This document shows, piece by piece, positions 24,994-32,404 of a DNA stretch of 39,189 nt (position 1 is the first letter of the stretch; each line of letters starts with the position of its first letter). Both the position numbers and the translations under genes were made by a program. The stretch comes from Chloroflexota bacterium (GTDB lineage Bacteria; Chloroflexota; UBA11872). Under the pieces are notes generated by a model. The model was not told where the DNA came from. It made no database searches and was given only the letters and a program-made list of their open reading frames with translations. The DNA lies in contig JAPOWQ010000045.1 of NCBI GenBank assembly GCA_026707585.1, forward strand, positions 1 to 39,189, written 5' to 3'.

Positions 24994-26022
24994 TTACTCC
25001 ACGTAGACGTCGCGCTCGATAACGTCGACGGTCGGCCAGGGGCTGGCCTCGGCGAACGCCACGGCGTGTTCGATGTCGAGTTCGATCTGCCCGTCGATCG
25101 CCTGGAAGTCATCCTCGTCGAGCCGCTCGGACTCGTTGACTGCCCTGACGAATCGCTCGATGGGGTCGCGGGAGACCCACTCGGCGATTTCCTCCCTGGT
25201 GCGGTAGTTCTTCTGGTCCAGCACCGTGTGGCCCTTGTGGCGGTAGGTGCGGGACTCGATGAGGGTGGGGCCTTCGCCGCGGCGGGCGCGATCAATGGCT
25301 TCCTTGGCGGTGGCGTAGACCTCGAAGATGTCGTTGCCGTCAATGGAGGCGCTGGGGATGCCGTAGGCGGGACCGCGGTTGTGAATGGGGGCGGCGTTAG
25401 CGAAGTCGGCGTGGGTGGCCATGCCGTACTGGTTGTTTTCGCAAACAAAGACGGCCGGCAGGTTCATGGTGGCGGCGACGTTGACACCCTCGTGGAAGGC
25501 GCCGGTTGGGCCGGCGCCGTCGCCGAAGAAGGCGACGGTGACCTTGCCGTCCTTGCGGAGCTTGGAGCCCAGGGCGGCGCCGGTGGCGATGGGGATGCCG
25601 GCGCCGACGATGCCGTTGGCGCCGAGGTTGCCGAGTTCGATGTCGGCAATGTGCATGGAGCCACCCTTGCCGCCGCAGTAGCCGGTGGTGCGACCGAAGA
25701 GTTCGGCCATCATCTTGTCCATGCGGGCGCCCTTGGCGATGCAATGGCCGTGGCCGCGGTGGGTGCTGGTGATGAAGTCGCCGTCGTCAAGAGCGGCGCA
25801 GACGCCGGTGGCGGTGGCTTCCTCGCCGATGTAGAAGTGCAGGGCGCCGCGCATCTTGGCGGCGCGGAAGGCTTCCTCGGCGGTTTCTTCGAAGCGGCGG
25901 ATGCGCCGCATGATCTGGTAGATCCAGCGGAGCTGGTCGTCGGTGAGTTGCTCCAGCACGCCGTTGGAAGCGTCGTCGCCTCCAGCGCGGCCGTTGGTGG
26001 AGACAGGTTGTTGCTCTGCCAA
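24994..26022 (-). CDS. pdhA: 2-oxoacid dehydrogenase E1 component, alpha subunit
   Basis: The 342-residue E1 alpha carries the thiamine diphosphate motif, GDG at 167-169 running to NN at 196-197, the GCC-like STHRGHGHCIAKG segment and GGKGGSMHIAD, all usual for pyruvate/acetoin E1 alpha. The start is TTG 26022 with GGAGG six bases upstream. First gene of the E1 alpha-E1 beta-E2 operon; no dihydrolipoamide dehydrogenase (E3) follows, so E3 must be encoded elsewhere. The length and motif set fit acetoin dehydrogenase AcoA as well as PdhA. Confidence 0.93.
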   Translation of the reverse strand: MAEQQPVSTNGRAGGDDASNGVLEQLTDDQLRWIYQIMRRIRRFEETAEEAFRAAKMRGALHFYIGEEATATGVCAALDDGDFITSTHRGHGHCIAKGARMDKMMAELFGRTTGYCGGKGGSMHIADIELGNLGANGIVGAGIPIATGAALGSKLRKDGKVTVAFFGDGAGPTGAFHEGVNVAATMNLPAVFVCENNQYGMATHADFANAAPIHNRGPAYGIPSASIDGNDIFEVYATAKEAIDRARRGEGPTLIESRTYRHKGHTVLDQKNYRTREEIAEWVSRDPIERFVRAVNESERLDEDDFQAIDGQIELDIEHAVAFAEASPWPTVDVIERDVYVE

Positions 26023-26624
26023 GGCGCGCCTCCGTTTGCGAGCGGGCGGGACGGTACCGCAGCCGCCGGGCCGAACCGGTCTGGGTAACCGGCGCCAGAG
26101 TATATCCGGGCGGCAGGGAGAGGCGGGGTTCGACCGGGCGTCGGCTCCTCAACGTCTACGCCATCCGCCTCCCCGTCTCGCGGCGCTTCGTGCTGGCGGT
26201 CGCTGCCACGTTAGAGGCACACCGGAATCCGCGACGATCTTGGATACGCGATTCCGGGGGCGGACGGGTAGCCCAGAGCGATTGGCGGCCACGCCGGCTG
26301 GCGTCAAGCGCTGTGTTGGTATGGATCGACCTGGGCATTGACGTCAGTGCACACGCGCGCGTAACGAGGCCGGCGGCGCGGTCAACCAGCATGCGTCTAT
26401 GTGGACAGGCTCAACCTCCGCCACTGCGCGCTTGCTGACACGCCACAATGGCGGTCTGCTACCTGAGTGCCAGTTCCCAGCCCGGCTCACAGACCGTGCC
26501 GGCATGATCACCAAGCCGAACATGTGGGACGGCTAGCCCGGAGCAACGGCGGGAACGGCCTATCGCGGCCACAGATCAATCCTGGTGATCAGGCTGAGCC
26601 TCCAGTCAGCGTTCGTTACCTGGC
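26023..26624. other. Non-coding stretch upstream of the E1 alpha operon and the portal-like gene
   Basis: No convincing gene is visible; the short open frames lack homology that I recognise and overlap each other. On the minus strand GGATATACT (TATACT at 26099-26104) is a possible -10 box about 77 bases before the E1 alpha start, without a clear -35. Confidence 0.4.
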
Positions 26625-26653
26625 TTGCCGGTCGTATGCGGATCGTGTACACT
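26625..26653 (+). promoter_or_regulatory. Candidate sigma70-type promoter for the portal-like gene
   Basis: TTGCCG at 26625-26630 and TACACT at 26648-26653 stand 17 bases apart, about 58 bases before ATG 26712. Both hexamers match the consensus at four of six positions. It is inferred from spacing and position. Confidence 0.4.
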
Positions 26654-26711
26654 CGCGCAGCTTGCCAGCGATGTCCCGTGGGTCCGTTTGGTCGGACCTG
26701 GAGTGGGGCGA

Positions 26712-28430
26712 ATGCCAGAGTCTGAAGCGCAGCGTCTGCCGCCGAGCGAGACGTATCTGCGCGAGCTGGAGGAGCAACTGCTGGGGGAGTTCGGCGAGCG
26801 CAACGCGCGTATCGAACGCCTGCGGCGGCTGCGGTACATGGAAACGCCGGTGGATATTCCGCCGGCCTACCGAAGCAGCGCCCGCGAGGTGCGCACGCCG
26901 GTGGCGCGCGAGCAGCTGAAGCGGGTGATCGGCAGCCTGACGGCCAACCGCCCGCTGGTGCACGTGCCACCGGCCGAACCCACGGCGGCGGCGCGGACGA
27001 GCGCGGACCTGCGGGCCCGCTGGACGAACGCGGCGCTGCGGCGCATGGACAGCGAAGCGGCGCGCGACGTGTTCGGGATGCTGATCGACGCGATGGTGGC
27101 GGACGGCGCGGGGGTGCTGAAGCTGCTGTACGCGCCGGACCGCTGGGCGGGCTATCCGCGACGCGCCGGCGAGCCCGATGAGTCGGCAGCGACGTTCTTG
27201 CAGCGCGCGGAGCGTTTTAAGAAGTCGGCGCGGTTTCCGCTGGCGTGGCGGGACGTGGACGTCACGACGTTCTATCCGCTGGAAGGCGAGGAGGGGCTGG
27301 AGGCCTGCCTGGAGATTGCCGAACGGCCGCGACACCTGGTTCAGCGGCGGTATGGGCTGATCTCGGATCGGCGGAGCGGGCGGCTGGTTCCGGCCGATGG
27401 TGCACCCCGGGCCGCGGACCGGTCGGCCGGGCCGCCGGCAGCGCCCAACGCCGCGCCGCGCGTGACCGCCCGCGTGGTGGAGTACTGGGACGACGAGTAC
27501 TTTGCCTACCTGGTGGACGGGCACCTGGTGCGCCGGGGTCGACACGGGTACGGAGCGATTCCCTACGTGCAGGCCTACGGGGACCAGACGCCCAGCCGCG
27601 ATCCGGCCAAGGCGGGGGTGTCCATGCTGGCCTCCATGGAGTACCTGGTGCCGCTGCTGGATCAGCTGCTGACCATGAAGCAGAACGCGCTGTTCCTGTA
27701 CGCCTATCCGACGCCCAAGATCACCAACTTCTCACCGGTCGATCCCAGCCTGGGCAACGACGGCCGGCCGCGGTCGCTGGACTTTCGGCCGGGCGAGCTT
27801 CTCCCGCTCTACCAGGGCGAGGACCTGAGCTTTCTGCAGTGGGAGGGCACGCCGCCGGACCTGGACGAACTGATTGCGCAGACGCGGGCGATGATCGACC
27901 AGGCCGGTGCGCCGAGTGTGCTGTTCGGCGTTCCGCCGGACGGCAACGCCAGCGGCTATCTGCTGAATCAGCTGATCAACACGGCGCGGGTCTCGTTCCA
28001 GCAGATCGCCCGGCACGCGGAGCAGGCGCTGGAGCGGATCGTGCGGCTGATGTGGCGGCTGGTGGAGTCGCGCATCGGCGAGACGGTGTTCGTGTTCGAG
28101 GCCGAGGACGAGCAGGGCTGGATTGGGCTGGGTCCGGAGGACATCGACGGCTATCGCGCCGTGCGGGTGCGAATGGATCCGCTGGGTCCCGCCGATGACG
28201 TGGCGCAAGGCACGCTGGCCGCCAGCCTGGTGAGCGCGCGGCTGGCCTCCCGTCGCTGGGCGATGCGCGAGAAGCTGGGCATCGAGGATGCCGAGGCCGT
28301 GGAGGACGAGATGCTGCTGGACGAACTGATCGACGCCCCGGAGGTGCGGGCGGCGATTGTGCGGGAGGCGCTGGGTCAAGCCGGGTTCGCGTCGCCGCCG
28401 GCGAAGGAGCCCGCCGATGTCGGCGCCTGA
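26712..28430 (+). CDS. Phage portal-like protein
   Basis: The 572-residue protein resembles tailed-phage portal proteins (P22-like group): a helical N-terminus, REQLKRVIGSLTANRPLV, a DADGAG-like core (here MVADGAGVLKLLY), a tryptophan-rich central region, and the C-terminal helical part SVLFGVPPDGNASGYLLNQL followed by long amphipathic helices. Portals form the dodecameric DNA entry ring of the capsid. ATG 26712 has GGAG 8 bases upstream and is preferred to a frame opening at 26625. No terminase, protease or capsid gene is seen nearby, so this is a solitary gene: a prophage remnant, a gene-transfer-agent piece or a domesticated protein. Confidence 0.6.
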   Translation: MPESEAQRLPPSETYLRELEEQLLGEFGERNARIERLRRLRYMETPVDIPPAYRSSAREVRTPVAREQLKRVIGSLTANRPLVHVPPAEPTAAARTSADLRARWTNAALRRMDSEAARDVFGMLIDAMVADGAGVLKLLYAPDRWAGYPRRAGEPDESAATFLQRAERFKKSARFPLAWRDVDVTTFYPLEGEEGLEACLEIAERPRHLVQRRYGLISDRRSGRLVPADGAPRAADRSAGPPAAPNAAPRVTARVVEYWDDEYFAYLVDGHLVRRGRHGYGAIPYVQAYGDQTPSRDPAKAGVSMLASMEYLVPLLDQLLTMKQNALFLYAYPTPKITNFSPVDPSLGNDGRPRSLDFRPGELLPLYQGEDLSFLQWEGTPPDLDELIAQTRAMIDQAGAPSVLFGVPPDGNASGYLLNQLINTARVSFQQIARHAEQALERIVRLMWRLVESRIGETVFVFEAEDEQGWIGLGPEDIDGYRAVRVRMDPLGPADDVAQGTLAASLVSARLASRRWAMREKLGIEDAEAVEDEMLLDELIDAPEVRAAIVREALGQAGFASPPAKEPADVGA

Positions 28431-28713
28431 GTCGATGCGTACGCGGGATGCAATGGGCGCGCGGGTTCGACGGCTGGTCGAGGCGTTGGCGCGGCGCGTT
28501 CAGGCTCGACGATTGGCGAGCGAAGCGGGAGTGTGGCCGGACGCTTGGGGGAAGGTGTTGGACAGCGCTCCGGGCGCCCCGGAGCCGCCGACGGCCTGGC
28601 GGGGTGATCGGGCCGGCCAGCGGGCGCTGCTGCGACAGCTGGTGGCCGCTGGCGACGGACGGGCGAGGACCGGGAGCCCGGAGAAGGAGACGGGAAGCCA
28701 TGGCCCAGGTTAA
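28417..28713 (+). CDS. Small Arg-rich protein of unknown function (98 aa), coupled to the portal-like gene
   Basis: The start ATG 28417 lies inside the last codons of the portal-like gene (14-base overlap), so translation is probably coupled. The product is basic in its first half (RVRRLVEALARRVQARRLASEAG, a likely helix) and Gly/Ala/Pro-rich in the second. I do not recognise the family. Its position directly after a portal gene is where many phages have scaffold, protease or head genes, but the length does not match those, so no function is claimed. Confidence 0.5.
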   Translation: MSAPESMRTRDAMGARVRRLVEALARRVQARRLASEAGVWPDAWGKVLDSAPGAPEPPTAWRGDRAGQRALLRQLVAAGDGRARTGSPEKETGSHGPG

Positions 28714-28929
28714 GCGGGAGGCAGAGAGTCCCTTGCCACGCACCTGGTTGCGGTGGCGAACGCCGAGTACAAGGCGCTGTGCCAGACGATCATGGCGAAG
28801 GCGCTGGGCGGCGAGTGTTGGGCGGTAGCGCTGGTGGTGCGGAATGTGTTTGCGCGCCAGGTGGGCGGCGAGGATGCGCAGCTCGACTTGCTGGAAGAGC
28901 TGCACGCCCGCACCGATCCGACCGCCTGA
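28700..28929 (+). pseudogene. Small ORF with a probable frameshift after about 11 codons
   Basis: ATG 28700 has AAGGAG ten bases upstream, and the frame reads MAQVKREAESPL before turning into Arg/Trp-rich nonsense and stopping at 28828. In the next frame a natural-looking peptide runs from about 28734 to the TGA at 28929: ATHLVAVANAEYKALCQTIM, then ALGGECWAVALVVRN. One added base in the CCCTT near 28730 would give ESPLATHLVAVANAEYKAL, a protein of about 76 residues. The function is unknown. A GTG at 28753 could start a 58-residue version without a visible ribosome-binding site. Confidence 0.45.
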
Positions 28930-29035
28930 CCGTCCTCTTGTCATCCTGGGGCGCCCGTGGTCCTGTGCGTCCAGGCCGGGAGGCGGGGCGTGTCGGGTCC
29001 GGCGCGGCCGGCGCGGGCGCCTCGGCGTTCAGCGG

Positions 29036-32000
29036 CTACTGCCAGTCACGGGATGGCGGCGTGCCCAGGTAGTCGGACGTGACCGGCGAGCAGGTTTCGG
29101 CCATCACCTGGACCGCCCCATGCTCGTCCTGGAGTTCGCCGTCGATCATCATTACCAGCGAGTCCAGGATCGCGCGCTGGTAGCGGGTGAAGATGTCCGG
29201 GCGAATGATCACGTTCACCAGCCCGGTTTCATCCTCCAGCGACAGGAAGGTGTAGCCGCGCGCGGTTGGCGGGTGTTGGCGGTTGAGGACGATCCCGGCC
29301 ACGGTGACCATGATTCCGGTGCGGGCCTGTTCGCGGAGCGAGTCCGGCACGCCGCTATCGCCCAGGCCCTGGAGTTGTCGGCCGCTGCCTCGGCCGTCGT
29401 AGCTGTTGCCGGCACGACGGGCCCGCTGGCCGTAGCGTCCCGCGGCGCTCTGCTGGGGCCGGCGCCATCCACCGGTTCGCTGCTTCCCTAGGGGGGAGTG
29501 TTCCTGTGGCCGGGGAACGGCCGCCGGGATCGAGACCCGACGGATCCGAGGGCGCGGCCGGGTGGCCGCCAGGGCCGGCAGGTCCGCGGCGCGCAGCACC
29601 CCCGCCTCGGCCAGCGTTGTCCGCAGAAACTCCAGGCCGCGCCAGCGGGTTGAGAGGCCGGTCGCGGCAAAGTCCATGTGCGCCTGCACCAGCGCGTCGG
29701 CCGGGGGCAGCGTGACGGGTTCCTCCAGGTCCGCCGCCAGCCCCGGCAGTTCGCCGCCCTGGGCGGCTGACGCAAAGGCCTGCACCTGCCAGAGCGCCGC
29801 GCGCCGGTTCAGCCCAAGGCTCCGAAACGCCCCCGCCGTGGCCAGCGCTTCCAACACGTTGCTGGGCAACCGCGTCCGGCGGCAAAAGGCTTCCAGCGAG
29901 CCATAGGGCCCTCGGGCAATCTCGCCGTCCAACCGCTCACGGTGGTCGTCTCCCAGGCTTTCCACGTACCGATACCCCAGCCGTACCGCGCTGTCCGACT
30001 CGACCGTGCACTCGAAGCGGCTGCGCTGAACGTCCACGGGGCGCACCGTCACTCCGTGCCGCTGGGCGTCGCCCACCAGCGTATGCGGGCTGTAGAAGCC
30101 CATCGGCTGGCTGTTCAGAATCGCGCAGGTGAACTCCGCGTGGTAATACACCTTCAGCCAGGCCGAGACGTAGACCAGGAGCGCAAACGCGCAGGAGTGC
30201 GCCTCGGGAAACCCATACCCCGCATAGCCCTCGATCTGCGCGTAAATCTGTTCCGCCGTCGACGCCGGGATGCCGTTGCGGGCCATGCCGCGCATCAGGT
30301 CGTCCTGCAACGCCTGGATGTGCGCGAGGGAACGCTTGCGGCTCATGGCGCGTCGCAGCGCGTCGGCCTTGGTCGCCGAGAACCCCGCGGCAACCATGGC
30401 GATCTGCAGGCACTGCTCCTGGAAGATCGGCAGCCCCAGCGTGCGCTGCAGCACGGAGGCCAGGCCGGGCCACACGGGATCGGCCGCTTCCTGCCCGAGG
30501 CGACGCAGGATCCAGCGCCGGTGCATCTTGGTCGTCATTGGGCCCGGCCGGATGATGGCCACCTGCACCACCAGGTCGTAGAAGCACCGCGGCCGCGTCT
30601 GCGGCAGCACGTGCATCTGGGCGCGGCTCTCCACCTGGAACAGGCCAATGGTGTCGGCCGCGCAAATCGCGTCATAGACCTTCGGGTCGTCGAAGGTGAA
30701 ATCCGCCAGCGCCAGCCGCCGCCCGTGCCGTTGCTCGATCAGCCGGAAGGCCCGCTGCACCAGCGTCAGCATCCCCAGCCCCAGCAGGTCGATCTTCAGC
30801 AGCCCGGCGTCCGCGCAGTCGTCCTTGTCCCACTGCGCCACGCTGCGCCCTTCCATCGTCGCCGGCTCGATCGGCACCGAGGCGTCCAGCGGGCGTGACG
30901 AGATGATCATCCCTCCGGTATGGATCCCCAGGTGCCGCGGAAAGTCCACGATCTCCCGGCTCAGCTCCAGCAGATCGCGCCCCACGCGGCTGGAAACCTC
31001 GGTCGGCAGGTCCCCGCCGGCCTGGTCCGGGTCGGGCATCGCAATGCTGGGATGCCACTGCAACCGCTGCGCCAACCGGTCCACCTGGGCCAGCGGCAGC
31101 CCCAGCGCCTTGCCCACGTCGCGGATGGCCGAGCGCCCGCGAAAGCAGATCACGTTCGCCACCATCGCCGCCCGCCGCCGGCCGTAGCGCTGGTACACGT
31201 ACTGGATCACCCGCTCGCGCTGCTGGTGCTCGATGTCCAGGTCGATGTCCGGCGGCTCGTCCCGATCCGGCGACATGAACCGCTCGAACATCAGCCCGGC
31301 CGCCATGGGATCCACCATCGAGATCTCCAGCACGTAACAGAGGATCGACCCCGGCGCCGAGCCGCGGGTGTTGACCAGGATGTCGTTGCGGTGACAGAAG
31401 CCCACCAGGTCCCGCACCGTCAGGAAATACCCCGCCAGCCCCTGGTCCTCGACGTACCGCAGTTCCTGCAGCACCCGATCCCGCACCGTTGCGTCCAGGT
31501 CGGGATAGCGCCGCCGCACGCCCTCCCAGACCAACCGCTCCATGTAGCGGTATTCCGACTCGCCCTCCGGCGTGGGATACGCCGGCAGGCCGTATGCCAG
31601 CTTCCGGCTCAGGTCGAAATCGCACATCTCCGCAACGCGCACGGTGTTGCTGATCGCCTCGGGCACATCGGCAAAAAGCCGTGACATCTCCGCGGCGGAC
31701 TTCAGCACGAACTCGTGGTTTGGCCGCAACCGCCGTCCCGCCGTTTCCAGCGTGACGGTGTGCCTGATGCAGACCAGCACGTCCTGCAAGCGTGCCCGCG
31801 CCCGGTCGTGGTAGTGGACGTTGTTGGTCGCCACCAGCGGCAGCCCCGTGTCCCGCGCGACCTCCAGCAACCCGGCGTTCGCCAGGTGCTCCGCCTCCAG
31901 CCTGTGATCCTGCAGTTCCAGGAAAAAGCACCCCGCCTCGAACATCTCGGCATGCGTCCCCGCCAGCTCAACGGCCTGGCGGCTGTCGCCAGCCAGCGTT

Positions 32001-32404
32001 GCGGACGCGACCGCCCCCTGCGGGCAGCCCGAGAGCCCCACCACGCCCCGCGTGTGCCGCGCCAGGGTGTCGAGATCAAGCTCCGCCATTCCCTTCGGCC
32101 GGTCGTGGTGGGCCGCGGTCGCCAGCCGGCAGATGTTGGCGTAGCCCTCCCGGTCGCGCGCCAGCAGGGTCAGGTGATGCCCCCCGGCCATGCTGGCCTC
32201 CATCCCCACGATGGGGCGCAGGCCATGCTCCCGCGCCGCCTGCGAGAACCGCACCGCGCCGTACACCCCGTCGTGATCCGTGATCGCCAGCGCCCGCAAC
32301 CCAAGCTCGGCGGCCCGCGCCGCCATTTCCTCGGGATGCGACGCCCCGTCCAGGAAGGAAAAGTTGCTGTGCGCGTGCAACTCCGCGTACGCGGGTCGGG
32401 TCAA
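29036..32404 (-). CDS. dnaE2: Error-prone DNA polymerase III alpha subunit, DnaE2/ImuC type
   Basis: The 1122-residue polymerase performs translesion synthesis with ImuA and ImuB. An N-terminal PHP domain (ELHAHSNFSFLDGA) leads into the C-family polymerase core with the metal motif PDIDLDIEHQQRERV, then the ESRAQMHVLPQTRPRCFYDL region typical of DnaE2, helix-hairpin-helix repeats, and a C-terminal OB-fold (YTFLSLEDETGLVNVIIRP). Between them, about residues 940-1000, is a Gly/Arg/Gln-rich linker without obvious homology. The beta-clamp motif could not be placed. ATG 32404 overlaps the imuB stop by 4 bases. Confidence 0.93.
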   Translation of the reverse strand: MTRPAYAELHAHSNFSFLDGASHPEEMAARAAELGLRALAITDHDGVYGAVRFSQAAREHGLRPIVGMEASMAGGHHLTLLARDREGYANICRLATAAHHDRPKGMAELDLDTLARHTRGVVGLSGCPQGAVASATLAGDSRQAVELAGTHAEMFEAGCFFLELQDHRLEAEHLANAGLLEVARDTGLPLVATNNVHYHDRARARLQDVLVCIRHTVTLETAGRRLRPNHEFVLKSAAEMSRLFADVPEAISNTVRVAEMCDFDLSRKLAYGLPAYPTPEGESEYRYMERLVWEGVRRRYPDLDATVRDRVLQELRYVEDQGLAGYFLTVRDLVGFCHRNDILVNTRGSAPGSILCYVLEISMVDPMAAGLMFERFMSPDRDEPPDIDLDIEHQQRERVIQYVYQRYGRRRAAMVANVICFRGRSAIRDVGKALGLPLAQVDRLAQRLQWHPSIAMPDPDQAGGDLPTEVSSRVGRDLLELSREIVDFPRHLGIHTGGMIISSRPLDASVPIEPATMEGRSVAQWDKDDCADAGLLKIDLLGLGMLTLVQRAFRLIEQRHGRRLALADFTFDDPKVYDAICAADTIGLFQVESRAQMHVLPQTRPRCFYDLVVQVAIIRPGPMTTKMHRRWILRRLGQEAADPVWPGLASVLQRTLGLPIFQEQCLQIAMVAAGFSATKADALRRAMSRKRSLAHIQALQDDLMRGMARNGIPASTAEQIYAQIEGYAGYGFPEAHSCAFALLVYVSAWLKVYYHAEFTCAILNSQPMGFYSPHTLVGDAQRHGVTVRPVDVQRSRFECTVESDSAVRLGYRYVESLGDDHRERLDGEIARGPYGSLEAFCRRTRLPSNVLEALATAGAFRSLGLNRRAALWQVQAFASAAQGGELPGLAADLEEPVTLPPADALVQAHMDFAATGLSTRWRGLEFLRTTLAEAGVLRAADLPALAATRPRPRIRRVSIPAAVPRPQEHSPLGKQRTGGWRRPQQSAAGRYGQRARRAGNSYDGRGSGRQLQGLGDSGVPDSLREQARTGIMVTVAGIVLNRQHPPTARGYTFLSLEDETGLVNVIIRPDIFTRYQRAILDSLVMMIDGELQDEHGAVQVMAETCSPVTSDYLGTPPSRDWQ

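Noticed and set aside
22622-25006. A 794-codon open frame on the plus strand opposite the E2 and E1 beta genes
   Set aside because: It is exactly antisense to well-supported genes, is Gly/Asp/Val-rich in the way expected from the complement of GC-biased codons, and has no recognisable domain.
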